Shown: positions 10,199 through 20,699, numbered from the stretch's first letter. The stretch is DNA of 64,000 nucleotides from Opisthocomus hoazin (GCF_030867145.1 NC_134426.1:5332001-5396000); one strand, 5' to 3'. Translations and numbers: made by a program. The notes: generated by a model from the sequence alone, not told the origin.

Positions 10199-11690
10199 TC
10201 AGGTTTCAGAGGCATGATTGACCCATCATCAATCCATGCTGACTGCTTTCGGACACATTCTTCATTTTTAGGTGCACAGAAATGCCAAAGTGACCTTGTA
10301 CAGCCTGGGGTTCCCTGGGTTGACTTTCTGAGCTCTTTCAACAACAGGCGCTACATTGCCTTGTACTCACTCACAAGAGCCCTCGACCAATGCCAGGAAG
10401 CTTTGAAAGGGATATTCCAAAGAAATGTCGATCTCTCACTATATCTTCATTACAGCTATTTTACCTGCTAAATAGTGTATTGAATTTCTCTAAATTTCAT
10501 AAAATTTCATCTGTCTTGACTATTTCTAAAGTAATTTTTTGAAGATGGAGGCTGCCTAGACAAAGGCCCTTTCCATTTTTGTCCTGTTTTCTCCTCCCTT
10601 TACTCTTTGTGCATTCAGATTCCTGTCACCTACTGAGCCGCTGTTTTGACATCAGGGAGTTAAAAGTTTGCCTGCCTTTCAACAGTCTAATTGTCTCCTT
10701 AGCCAACACTTTAATTATATTTATAACTATTTTTTTTCCTCTACCTAGTTACAATATTTCTCATAAGATTATGCCTTACAGGAAGGAAACCTCATTAGAA
10801 GTAGGTTGTAATTACCGTTTGTTTGCACTGTGCGTTTTGTTTGTTGAACTTGATTTTGCTTTAATTTTTTCTTTTCTTGCAAATAGCAAAGCTCCTGCTG
10901 TGCCTGTGTGAGGCCAGCTCTCTATGGAGAGTAGGTGGGAGATGGTGCAATGGAGCTGTAACATCCAGCTGCAGAGATCAGTGGAGAAGTCTGATGCAAA
11001 GAGCAGTGACACAAGTCCCAGGTGGCCAATGAGAGAAACAATAGGATTGGGGAGGTGAGGAGCAAACTTGTCCACACAGTGTCAGACCTCAAGGGACTTC
11101 TTCTCCTACCTGTCCAGCCCTCCTGAGGAGGCACCATGTATCAGTATCAATTGGAAAATTTTTCTACCACTAATTCTGTAGACTGAAGAGCAGTTGAAAA
11201 TATCCCTTAAAATAGAAACAAGATTATATTTAGGCACAGTATGACATCTTTCTCCTTACCTACACATGAAAAAAATCCAATTAACTGTACAAGTCTTGAA
11301 GAACTGAAGAAATTTACAGGAGCTTGTTAGCTTAGCACTTTCTGTATTTTAATGAGTCCCACGGGGTATTTCGTGTGCAGTCCATGAACCTCAGATGATG
11401 AGAGGAGATATAAAGACCTACTCAAGAAGTCAGCAGCAAAACTGAATGTACCTGGAAGCATTGATTGGCCCCACTGAGGGCCATTACTGACAAAGCCTCC
11501 CCAGGGACTCCTTAGAGCAGAGAATTGGAGGCCATGATTGTAGGTAGGCAAAGGCACTGTGCAGGTGGCTGCAATGCTGAGAAAACCCTTGGCCTGATTT
11601 ATGAAGCAGAAAGGCCAAGGCCTGAGCCCCAGGCCCTGGGAAGGCAGACCCTGTCCCTCACACATGGCTCAGGGCTCTTCTTGGGGACAG
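10199..11690 (+). repeat. Segmental duplication block A, copy 1
   Basis: Nearly colinear with 37384-38820 on the same strand. Shared anchors are a TTTCAGAGGCATGA start, the GCACAGAAATGCCAAAGTGA tract (10273-10292 and 37465-37484), the GAGATCAGTGGAGAAGTCTG tract (10973-10992 and 38149-38168) and the GGGACTCCTTAGAGCAGAGA tract (11504-11523 and 38660-38679). It lies downstream of gene 1; the other copy lies downstream of gene 3. It belongs to the duplicated OR unit rather than to a coding gene. ORFs within are not conserved in frame. Confidence 0.75.
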
Positions 11691-12224
11691 TTGAATGTGT
11701 GGGTGAGCAATGACAATTGCAGGAAAATTCTGCGACACTTCTTAGCCTCCCTAAGAAGAGGCGATGATGGAACACAGTTCAGAGCCTTTAAAGAAAATTT
11801 CTTCTGGTAGTGATCAGTGTTAGAGGCAACTGCCATATCGTAGCCAAGGGGACAAAGCCCTTGCTCCTGTTGAAACTGTTAACCCTGCCAGAGTCCTTAG
11901 CCACCTTTACTGCAGGCTGTCCTACACTGTCCCATGCCCACACTTCTTTCCATTCAGCCTGTAGTCACACATCTTTACTTCCTACCCAGTGCTCACCCCA
12001 GCATTTCCACGCCTTCACTGATATCTCTCTACGCTCACTGGCTTTTCTCTGAATTTCGAATACATGGTCTGATTCAGTCTCCCTCCACAACAAGGATACC
12101 CTTAGAGGGAGACTTCGTAGTCTTCACCTCTAGTCTGAACCTTCCAAGCAGCATTTGGTGAAGGTTTCCTTGCCTTCTTACTACCAGGAAAAGATCCATT
12201 ATCTCTGAAACAACCCTTCAGGCA
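11691..12224 (+). repeat. Continuation of the OR 3' flank, shared with 22.7-23.2 kb
   Basis: Sequence such as CCACCTTTACTGCAGGCTGT / CCTACACTGTCCCATGCC near 11901-11938 corresponds to the GCCATCTCCACCACAGGCCG / TTCTACACTGTCCCATGCC stretch near 22872-22911. On the reverse strand it also corresponds to sequence near 59.6 kb and 62.8 kb. These are downstream blocks of different OR units. No coding sequence is supported. Confidence 0.5.
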
Positions 12225-12680
12225 AATGCAAGCTACTACTTTAGTGCCCTCAGCCTCCACAAGACTAAAGAAGCCCAGGTCTCTCAGCCTCTCCACAGAG
12301 GCTGTAAAACCCATCCTGGCAGATCTCCTCTAGAACCTTTGTTGTTCCTCCCCATTATTCGAGAATAGGGAGCCTCACATGCAGACATACTGGTCCAGAT
12401 ATGGCTACACCAGTATTGAGTCAAGAGCGGTGAGAAGTCCCCGCTCTCGTTGGCGACGCTCCTCCTAATGCAGCCCTGTACGCTGTTGGCCTTACTCACT
12501 CCGAGCACACACCACTCGCTCATATGGCATCCCTAGGAATGCCCAGGCCCTTCTCCTCAGGGTCACTCCTGAGCTGTTCAGGTCCCCACCTGCCCACAAT
12601 ATTTTGATGTATTCTCCCCTTTCAAATGGTTTGCAACTTCTTGTACAACTTCATCAGGCTTCTACTGCCAAATCTAAAAG
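12225..12680 (-). mobile_element. CR1 LINE fragment, minus strand
   Basis: The forward strand reads as antisense CR1 RT/3' region: GCCCAGGTCTCTCAGCCTCT (12270-12289), GGCTACACCAGTATTGAGTC (12402-12421), CTCCTCCTAATGCAGCCCTG (12459-12478) and the ACTTCATCAGGCTTC tract near 12650. Order and orientation agree with a single 5'-truncated copy. Many changes; no open frame remains. Confidence 0.65.
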
Positions 12681-14070
12681 ATTCTCAAAATCGTCCTCAG
12701 AGTGAAACTCTAATTTAAAAACTTTTAATGTGTGTGTACCAGATTTGTGGTGCCTCTGAGAAGACAGAAGAATGAGGAATTGCGGGACGCTACTGATAAA
12801 AGAAGGAGATAGCTCTTCAATGGAATTGTTGACCAAGGGAGGAATTGCCATGTTGACAAGATTGGAAACACCAAATGAAGGTGCAAAGGAAGCCAAACTA
12901 AGGCCAGGGAGGAAGGGGTAAATAGAGATGGGCTGTTTGTGTGGGAGCGTACAAGGATGGTCAAGGAGAAGAAGGTGTGAGTGAGACACAGCTGAAGCCA
13001 GGACAGTATCACCCCTTTTTGTATAAAATACAAATAGTATAAAATCTACATCACGCTCAGATCCCATACTTTCCAATTTATTACCAGCACTTTTCCTGTC
13101 TTCTGATTTACACACAGAGATAGCGTTCCTTACCAGATGGGGCATGCCTCTAAAGTGGTAGTTGAGTTCACTTAGCCCAGGACTTTGGTCTCTGTCTGTC
13201 AGTAACAATCTTTCAGGGCAGGAGAGATGGTGTGTGCTGTTGGATGGTCACATGCTGCTTGTGGGATGATAATAGAAGATTGGCAAGGAGGATTGTAAAC
13301 ACTCTCAAATGACTTGCATCTGGCGTGTGAAAAAGACATATAGCATACTAATCATTGTTTAGTCTTGTGTGCTCAGCAAGTAGAAGGTCTGTGTTTGGAT
13401 AACATAGGCCTGTGATAGACTCCAAGGCTATCTGTCGAACACACCTGAGATTCCTGCCCTGATGCAGGAAGGATCAAAGCACAGTGGAAAGTTATGTCTG
13501 GGTGAATCCCTGAAATATTAGGGCAAAAGCAGCAGGTTCAGTAGCTCCCACTTTTTCTCTAGCAAGGACTGATCTCTACATATGGTTCCACAGACCCACT
13601 GAGCAGGCACCGCACAGGACAGTGTGCATTCAGAGTGGGGAACAAGTCCCCTGAAACGAAGCCCACAGCAGTCCTCGGTGTTTGTTGTCCCATGGCCTTG
13701 CTGTTAGGCAGCTGCTCCAAGCTCCAGGAGAGGCTGTGTTCTATGTAGGGCTTCACAGGCAGCCTTGCTCCAGGGTCTGCCAGGATGTAGGCCAAAAGAG
13801 AGGCCCAGCAGGAGGGTGGAAACGTCTTTACAGCAAAACTTACCTAGAAACCTGTGCTGAGCGGCCAGTGATTGAAATGGCCAGTGAGAAATGGCCAGTG
13901 GCTGAGTGGTGACAAAGGCCCCTGGGCCACCTTCCTAGTCTGTCTGTGCCACCAAGGGCACAGACCAGTCTCCTCTCTCCTGTACCTGCATGGCTTTGAG
14001 CCCTGCCATAAGCCCTGGCTCTGCACCTCAACCCCCCTGGTGTCAGTCTTCCCCCTGCATGGTCACGCAG
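12681..14070. other. Intergenic stretch, no gene recognised
   Basis: About 1.4 kb without an assignable gene. A 184-codon open frame runs on the minus strand (12654-13208), partly inside the CR1 remnant. It shows no domain, repeat or family signature that I recognise, has no counterpart in the paralogous units, and is best treated as chance. The rest (13210-14070) is spacer with short non-conserved ORFs. Confidence 0.4.
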
Positions 14071-14103
14071 CACGAGTTATGCACTGATGGTGCATAACTC
14101 GTG
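14071..14103. repeat. Perfect 14-bp inverted repeat (hairpin)
   Basis: Arms CACGAGTTATGCAC (14071-14084) and GTGCATAACTCGTG (14090-14103) are exact reverse complements around a 5-base loop TGATG. The hairpin directly abuts an LTR-like fragment, so it may mark the scar of an inverted retroelement end. Confidence 0.85.
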
Positions 14104-14265
14104 ACTCTGCTAAGCAGTGTGCTAGCTTTGTGACTCTGCTAAGCAGCATGCTAGCTTTGTGGAATTACCACCTAGCACCCACATCTGCGCAAATCTGCAA
14201 GAAAGACAACAGCTCTGCTCTGTGTGTGTATTGGCGTACTGTGCACTGGGTAAATGACCACACTT
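14104..14265 (+). mobile_element. LTR 3' fragment with internal ~29-bp tandem duplication
   Basis: The segment GACTCTGCTAAGCAGTGTGC and what follows (to about 14262, ending near CTGGGTAAATG) matches, reversed, the end of the LTR at 61868-62000. Here the GACTCTGCTAAGCA(G/A).(T)GTGCTAGCTTTGT unit occurs twice in tandem (14103-14130 and 14132-14160); the 62 kb copy has it once. Only the R/U5-like end of the LTR is present. Confidence 0.55.
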
Positions 14266-14324
14266 TTGGGAGAACAATCTGAGGTCTAACATTTACACTC
14301 TTTTATTGTTGATCCCCTTGGGAG

Positions 14325-14830
14325 GTCAGACCCCACTATTTCATGGTCACAACAGTCAAGACTGACACTGGTTTTAACATCCATGATTAACTCTCCCTTC
14401 TTTGTGCGCAGCAGATGCATATCAACAGCACAATTGTTGAGCGATCAGTAAGTTGACCTATAAAGAGCTGTGTCCCAAGCTGGGTCTTGAGCAAGAGCCT
14501 CGAGAAACGTCCTGGACTGATTGCACGCTGTTGTGGTCCCCTTCCAGGGAATGCCAAGGTGATTAAAGTCAGCAAAGAGACAATCATTCATTCTCTGTCT
14601 CCCACCACAATGTCACCCTCACCAGTCTCTCCTCTGAACCGGACCCGTAAGGGCTCACAGAGCTTGTTCATCCCATAGAGGAGCTCCACACATCTGAGCA
14701 GCTCCTTCACACTCAAGGCAGCTCCCTCCTGATCTTTCTGGCCTGTCTCTCCTTCTCATCTGTATCCACCCATCACAGCACCCCAATCATGTCAGCTGTC
14801 CCTACATGCCTCAGCTGTTCTTCCCTCCAA
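14325..14830 (-). mobile_element. CR1 LINE endonuclease region, minus strand, diverged
   Basis: Antisense CR1 endonuclease motifs include the CCCCACTATTTCATGGTCAC tract (14331-14350), the counterpart of the SDHEMV codons. A CCAGGGAATGCCAAGGTGATTAAAGTC tract and a CACCCATCACAGCACCCCAATCATGTCAG tract then follow in the order seen in CR1. The first tract is shared with the CR1 copy at about 27.0 kb. No open frame remains. Confidence 0.5.
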
Positions 14831-15330
14831 GTGGGATGAAGAGATGCCCTGGGGGACTCCAGCTCCTCCTCTCTATGTCTGAGGCTGAGGCCATTGGTGC
14901 ATGGCTGGGCTGCAGCACCTCAGCTGTGGCCCATCTGGGCTGAGAGCAGACTGGCAAAAAGAAACCTGCTACCAAGTGCCCAAGGCCTTGTGTGTGCAAA
15001 GGCTTTGCTTCAGAGCAGAGACATGCTGGAGGGGGTGGCAGGTGGCAATGTAAAGGAGAAATGAGCTACCCACCAAGACAGCAAGACAACTTTTGTCAAG
15101 GCCAGGAGAAGGTTTTGCTGTCTGCTGTGTCTCTGCAGCCCTGAAGGCCTGAGGTGGAGTGGAAGCTGATCTGAGGAAGGAGGAGGTGATGTTGAAATTG
15201 TCCTTGGGTGTGGACATATTGTGATCCAGGCACACTGTGAAAATCATTGACCTGATCCACGACTGTATGATCAAGCAAATAGTTAAATGACGGGGGGAGA
15301 AGAACCAGCACAGTTTAAGAGGGAATGCCC
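14831..15330. other. Spacer with inverted copy of the 5.23-5.65 kb repeat
   Basis: Around 14.99-15.07 kb lies the inverted counterpart of the 5.46-5.53 kb tract. A long minus-strand ORF (14969-15955) crosses this spacer and the LTR to its right, but its frame is not tied to any recognised protein and it spans unrelated elements, so it is not called as a gene. Confidence 0.4.
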
Positions 15331-15742
15331 TGTTTTGGTTTCGGCTGCCGCCGGCAACAAAAGCGCCACATGGCCGCCCCTCCCCCCACCGGGGTGCGGA
15401 GGAGAATGAAAAGAAAGAGGCAGAAACTGGTGGGTCGGGATAAGGGCAGTCTAACAGAACAGCAAACAAAGGGAACAGAAACAACAACGACACAGATAAG
15501 GAGAAAATATGACACAAACTCGCACAACAGACCCTCTCTCCTGCACAGGACCGGCGCCGCGCACTCCCGAGCCGCGAGAGAGTTCCTACCGCGCCGCCCC
15601 CCCCACTGGAACCCAGCATGACGGCACATGGTACAGAATATGTGGCTCTGTTTGGCCAGGTTGGGGTTGGGTCAGCCCACCCGGCTGTGCCCCTTCCTGG
15701 ATTCTGGTGAAAAGTAACCCTGTCCTGGCTAAACCCAGGACA
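15331..15742 (-). mobile_element. Solo LTR, minus strand, with 4-bp target duplication
   Basis: A 412-bp LTR begins (reverse strand) TGTCCTGGGTTTAGCCAGGACA at 15742 and ends ...AAACCAAAACA at 15331, giving the TG...CA termini. It is a close relative of the plus-strand LTR at 33629-34041. Both share the AGGAAGGGGCACAGCC stretch, a pyrimidine run near a GCGGCGCGG/GGGTGCGGGG block and a GTGGCGCTTTTGTT block before the 3' end. GCCC flanks it on both sides (15327-15330 and 15743-15746), consistent with a target site duplication. No primer site or gag adjoins it, so it is a recombined solo LTR. Confidence 0.75.
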
Positions 15743-17049
15743 GCCCTCAAGAGGAGACCCTGCTGTGATATGCTTGGTATTCACACTCTGCCCTGTGTCT
15801 ACTGGGTAGAGAATGGACAGCTTGGCGTCCCTGCAGTGGTGGGATTCCGTCACTGCCCAAAGGCACCAAATCTGTGTGAGATGCCCTGGGTGGTGCCTGT
15901 CACACAACGAGTCTGAGTGGGGATGGGGTTCCTGTACAGGACCTGTGCTGTCCATGCCAGGTGCACGCAGTTTTCCTGGAAAGCCCTGGCACCTTCCATA
16001 GTCATAGATGTCTGCAAATGTAAAACAAATGAAGATTCAGCTGCCCTGAATGAGGTTAGGCATTGAAGGGATGCGCAGGAGACAAATGCTGTCATACTGT
16101 TAAGGCCATGTGGACAATACAGCTGATGGAGAACAGAAAGCGAGAGATGTAGCTCTTCCTGTGCCACGGGACTCCGTTTGGTCAGGCTGATTACATCCAC
16201 CAGCAGCCCTGAACATAAGGAATAGTTACAGGATCAGTTGTCTTCAATGTGGGCGTTTTCTGTCATTTCAGCCTGTCAAAAACATTTCCCACCAGCCTCC
16301 AGGAAGGTGCCCTCAGACACTGCCCTGTCTCTATGAACTGCTCCATTAGAGCTTGCAGTTACCAGCACGCATCTTGGTCACCTCTGGAACCAAACCTGTC
16401 ACCAGGTGTCTGTGTCTGAACATCTTCCTGCCCTCCACCTCGTATAATTAGCAAGGGAGCTGAGACAAGCAGCTGCCACGCAGGAGAATTCTTTGGTGCC
16501 CATCTGAACAGAGGCAAGAGGAATCCCACCTCCAGTGTGTTTTATGGTGTGCATGAGAGAGGCCTGAGTCCTCAGGACTTCAAACTCAGGATGAGATGCC
16601 TCGAATGACTAGGCTGAATACTTTCCCTCAGCAGGGGCAAAGGAGATTCCTCCCTGTAGCTTTCTGGTTGTCCTGTCTTGTGATGGGGCAAGGAAAGGTG
16701 ATTTTTGTTTCTAACTCTTTCTCTGAGAGGAGAATTGACGCTGTTGAAACTAAGTGTCTCTCCCCAGCTGAGAGAGGCAACATCAGAGATTGCTTCAGCC
16801 TGTTTCACAGCAAGTTGTCCTGGAGAGCAAAGGACACCTCAAGAGAGCCCAGAGGCGACAGAGAAAGAGCTGCCTTGTGCTGGTCCTCTGCTGCTGAGCT
16901 GGGCTGGGCTCCTCGCAGGGAGGGAGCTGAGAGCAACCAGGCAGCGCTTCAGAGACAGCTGTGCCCAGGAGCAGCTCCTCTGCAAAGCCCAGCAGGGCTG
17001 AGGGCACTGCCTGCAGGCAGCGAGGGGAGAGGAGCGAGGCAGAGAGAGG

Positions 17050-17055
17050 TTAAAG
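17050..17055 (+). promoter_or_regulatory. TTAAAG box, predicted OR promoter element, unit 2
   Basis: TTAAAG within GAGAGG-TTAAAGG-CAG is conserved at the same place in units 3 (29109-29114), 4 (42811-42816, reversed) and 6 (63668-63673), and as ATAAAG in unit 5 (51865-51870). It sits about 50-70 bases before a conserved splice donor in units 4-6. In this unit the donor is changed to GGTCAG. Read as a TATA-like element by position; not tested. Confidence 0.4.
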
Positions 17056-17491
17056 GCAGCATGGGGTGGGAGGATGCCGAGAGCTCACTACAGGAGGAAT
17101 GCTCACAACCCATGAAATGGTCAGTCCCTGTAGGCAGGGCAGTAAATTGGCAGCTGCTGGAGGGATCTCCAAAAGAGGATTGTCACAGCTTCTCAAGCCT
17201 AGAGGAGGAAATCTGGTTCCAGAGAAGTTTTTTCCCTGCCGTACCATCAGAGGAGCAGGACATGCTGACTGCTTTCTCTGGTAATTCCTGGTAGGACTTT
17301 AAGCCAGGTGTGCAGCCAGGGGTGCCCAGGGCTATCCTTCAGATCAGGTCCCTTTACTGCAGGAGTCTGTGTGCCGGGGTCAGTGCTCAGCCTGCCTGGG
17401 GAGCTCCCGATGGTGCTGTGGGGAGAATCTGTGGGTGGAAGAAGCCATATGCCTCACCAGCATCCCTCTCTTCTCCCTGAGTACAGCAGAA

Positions 17492-17528
17492 ATGCTGAAG
17501 GTGTCTGAACTCCAAGAAAACTCCCCAG
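17492..17528 (+). other. Predicted small leader exon with ATG, OR gene 2
   Basis: Preceded by a pyrimidine tract and CAGCAG acceptor, begins ATG at 17492-17494, and ends CCAG|GTAAG after 17528 in phase 1, as in gene 1. The acceptor after 17934 (TAAGGACAG|GA) also continues the receptor frame in phase 1. The receptor exon is broken further on, so any product would be truncated. Confidence 0.4.
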
Positions 17529-17957
17529 GTAAGCTGGGGGAGCTTTATTAACCCCAAACCTCTCCAACTGTTCTCTGTTATTGCCGTTCCTTAGCACTGA
17601 GAGTGCAGAGGCTGACAAGGTGATTTTCTGTGTGGAGTGGTTTCATCTGACCAAGTCGGACACCAGGATGGACCCCTAACACCAGTACTCCCATGAACTC
17701 CTTACTGCACAGCAGGGCAGACTCCTTGAGAGGCAGAGGACAAAGGTCCTGCTCCTTACAGTACCTTCAGCCAGCACCAACCAGAACTCAAACAAGGGAG
17801 CTGAAGAATGTTCTCATTGACAATGAATGGAAAGTGCTCAGAAGTTTAGCAGGGTTAAAGTTCTAGGAGTATGGCTTTGCATTTCCAATGAGAATTCTCC
17901 CCTAACACTTTATTGATTCTTCCTCTAAGGACAGGATCCCACGCCCAAAGGAAACAT

Positions 17958-18893
17958 CTGTCCAACAGCAGCTCCATCATCCGCTTCCTCCTCCTGGCGT
18001 TAGCAGACACACGGGAGCTGCAGCTCTTGTACTTCTGGCTCTTCCTTGGCATCTACCTGGCTGCTGTCCTCGTCAACGGCCTCATCATCACCACCATAGC
18101 CTGTGACCACCACCTCCACATCCCCATGTACTTCTTCCTCCTCAACCTCTCCCTCACAGACTTGGGCTCCATCTCCACCACTGTCCCCAAATCCATGTCC
18201 AGTTCCCTCTCAGACTCCAGGGACATCTCCTATGCAGGATGTGCTGCCCAGCTCTTTCTGTTTTCTTTCTTGATAGTAGTAGAGCATTGTCTTCTGACCA
18301 TCATGGCCTAATACCACTATGTAGCCATCTGCAAACCCCTGCACTACGGGACCCTCCTGGGTAGCAGAGCTTGTGTCCACATGGCAGCAGCTGCCTGGGG
18401 CAGTGCTTTTATCAATGCTCTCCTGCACACTGCCAATACATTTTCCATACCCCTCTGCAAGGGCAATGCTCTGGACCACTTCTTCTGTGAAAACCCCCAG
18501 ATCCTCAAGCTCTCCTGCTCACATTCCTACCTCAGGGAAGTTGGGCTTCTTGGGGTTAGCCTTTCTATAGCTTTTAGGTGTTTTGTTTTCATGGTGCTGT
18601 CCTATGTGCAGATCTTCAGGGCTGTGCTGAGGATCCCCTCTGAGCAGGGACAGCACAAAGCCTTTTCCACGTGCCTCCCTCACCTGGTCGTGGTCTCCCG
18701 GTTTCTTAGCACTGTCATGATTTGCTATCTGAAGCTCTCATCCTTCTCTTCCCCATCCTTGGACATGTTGTTGGCTGTTCTGTACTCGGAGGTTCCATCA
18801 ATATTGAACCCTCTCATCTATAGCATGAGGAATCAAGAGCTCAAAGATGCACTGAAGAAACTTATTCAGTCAGTAGTCTTTCAGCAACAATAA
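17958..18893 (+). pseudogene. OR14-like olfactory receptor pseudogene, stop in MAYDRY motif
   Basis: Same family and architecture as gene 1. One in-frame TAA at 18309-18311 replaces the tyrosine codon of MAYDRY, and the following residues read YHY instead of DRY, so the G-protein-coupling motif is lost as well. The frame continues unbroken on both sides: PMYFFLLNLS and YAGC before it, KAFSTCLPHL and ILNPLIYSMRN after it, with the stop at 18891-18893. The usual ATG codon is CTG (17958-17960). Other private changes are FFCENPQ for FFCEIPQ and SRFLSTVMICYL in TM6. A 104-base tract (18363-18466) is identical to gene 5, suggesting gene conversion. A single stop means recent death or, less likely, a read-through allele or an assembly error. 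Confidence 0.88.
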
Positions 18894-18946
18894 GCTGCCC
18901 ATGTCTATTTATAACTGGTTTTCTTTGTATCTGGGAGTCTCTGTGG

Positions 18947-19845
18947 TCCTGCCACCACCAAGATCTCTAGGACACAGGAGATTAAGATCCATTGTGTAGT
19001 TATATTACATACAAGTGCTGTGATGAGAGTATCAGGCACTCTTTGGTCACACCTAGATCATCTGCTGTTTGAATGACACACCAGGAGAAGTTCTGAGTGC
19101 TCTGGAAACAACTGCCACTGTGTTGTTATCTTGGTCACTAGAGCAGTAGCCTGGAGATGGGGTGGCCAGACACCCCCTGGTCACACTTTGGCCATCCGCT
19201 GCCTCATCTCTCTGCCAGAATGACTCAGCACGAATTCTGGCCAGAATGGCGAGTATTGACCGAAGAAAATCATCTCAAGATCCCATAAACCAATATCCAA
19301 AGGTGAGACCCTTTGAGCTCTCTGGGTCCACAGCAGGCTGTGTGACCCAGTATCTCCCCATGAGCTGGGACATCTCTCAGGGTAGATTTAACGAGGATTG
19401 AACGATTGTCCGTCGATGATTTCACAAGGACTCAAAGACCTGATTTGGCACACTTCACTGACTGTCCTGTGATGAATGCCAGCACATAAGTCCGAGTATA
19501 TCCATGAAAGTCACAAGAAGGGCAGCTTTAACCACAGGTTAACCTCTCGCTCTGCGTGTGGAACTGTGTACGTGATTTGGTTCAGAACCATTTCCCTGTC
19601 TGTGTGCAATATCGTTCAGAATTATGTGTCTGCTCGTACGCGTGATTTAACTTTCATCTGTGTGTACAACCCTAAATCACTATTACAGCTGTGCTTTCAT
19701 TGAATCACTCTGTTAATTTGGCTGATGATTAAGTGTTGTTAATAATTCTACAATGTAATCTTGTGATCTACCTCAAAAATATGAATAAATCCTAAATTGC
19801 TGCTAAATTAAAGCGGTGTAACAAATTCCTATTCATAACAAACAC
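18947..19845 (+). mobile_element. ~0.9 kb insertion (LTR-like) in the 3' flank of OR gene 2
   Basis: Comparison with the 3' flanks of genes 1 and 5 shows extra sequence here. CTGTGG occurs on both sides (18941-18946 and 19846-19851), consistent with a 6-bp target duplication. The right half is AT-rich with an AATAAA-bearing tract (near 19783-19790) and ends with AAAGCGGTGTAACA...CATAACA, resembling the R/U5 end of an avian LTR. The terminal bases do not give clean TG...CA with this duplication, so the exact edges and family are uncertain. No long open frame. Confidence 0.5.
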
Positions 19846-19849
19846 CTGT

Positions 19850-20040
19850 GGATTGGTATTCAATCTTTGGTAATTCTGTTTATTTCAGGAATGCCAGCAT
19901 GCACTCAGCTTTTCCAGAGGCATGAACACAGTCTGTTTGACTCAAAGGTCTTTGCCCATGTGTCTGGCACCACAGTACAGCTGGCCTTCCGTGTCACCTC
20001 TCTTTGATAAAAGGGCACATCCTCATTGCTGATGTCCAGA
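19850..20040 (+). repeat. Resumed 3' flank of OR gene 2
   Basis: The TTTCAGGAATGCCAGCATGC tract onward aligns with CTCCAGGAATGTCTGCATCC after gene 1 and gene 5, including the CAGAGGCATGAAC.CAGTCTGT and CTTTGCCCATGTGTC stretches. The polyadenylation signal AATAAA of the other copies reads GATAAA here (near 20007). Confidence 0.6.
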
Positions 20041-20699
20041 AGCTGGGCTATTCTGAAGCTGAGGTCAGGAACAGGCTGAAGAAATTGAACCCACAAAGCC
20101 TTACTTGGGTTCTCCATGGGATGAGGAGGGCATGGGACAATATGGTAAAGAATGGGACCGGAGTGAGCTTTCACTGGTGGCCTCCCTATTCGGCCAATTC
20201 CAGCACTGGCCACTCACCACCACAGGTTTTTGGGTGAGTTTTGCTGCGTGGCCGTTTCCCTCCTCCTGCTACTGTGCTTCATGACTGCAGGAAGGGAATG
20301 GCCAGCGCTGCTCAACCTCTCTCTTTGTCCAGTCGCTAGTAGACCCCAAACAGGGATGTGTTAGAAACACCACATGGGATGCCGATAGAGCTGGGTAGGT
20401 TGCAGGACTAAGTGGAGGCTGTCTCCTGTAGGAGGAACAGCAAGGGCACAAAGCACAGAGGGTTGTCTTGGGGATCGTGCAAGAGAAACTGTTCTGCTTT
20501 CTGAATGCACCTTTTCCCATACTGTGCCTGAAGAGTGGGACTGGGGAACCGTGTGTTGTACAGAGGGCTGGGCTGGAACAGGCCAGGGCAGTGACAGGGA
20601 TCACAAAGAAGCTCCCATGGAGTGGTCACCTGGAGTTATTGGCTGCAAGACAGGTAAAGAGCAAAGAGAAGAGCTTAAATTGCCGTGTTAGAAACCAAG
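20041..20699. other. Intergenic stretch, no gene recognised
   Basis: The first part resembles 54.9-55.1 kb (sequence after gene 5: GCTGAGGT..AG..CAG.CTGAAG, then TTCT..GTG.GATGAGG). It is part of the duplicated OR 3' flank. The remainder has no coding or repeat signature that I can name. Confidence 0.4.

Larger units (their letters stand above)
15960..17560 (+). repeat. 5' flank block of OR unit 2
   Basis: Colinear with the blocks at 42.3-43.96 kb (reversed) and 50.9-53.3 kb. Anchors are CAGCTGCCCTGAATGAGG (16038-16055), TCTATGAACTGCTCCATTAG (16331-16350), CTAAGTGTCTCTCCCCAGCTGA (16750-16771), AAAGGACACCTCAAGAGAGC (16830-16849) and the CAGGAGCAGCTCCTCTGCAAAG tract near 16966-16987. Several ORFs, the largest at 16596-17294, cross it but are not conserved in the other copies. 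It carries the probable promoter and leader exons of gene 2. Confidence 0.65.

Noticed and set aside
12654-13208. 184-codon minus-strand ORF
   Set aside because: Overlaps a CR1 remnant at one end, has no recognisable domain or composition of a real protein, and no counterpart in the paralogous units.
14969-15955. 328-codon minus-strand ORF
   Set aside because: Runs across spacer, a solo LTR and OR flank sequence. A frame that crosses unrelated elements is chance openness.
16596-17294. 232-codon plus-strand ORF in the flank of OR unit 2
   Set aside because: The same flank in units 3, 4, 5 and 6 does not keep the frame; it is the conserved non-coding leader region.
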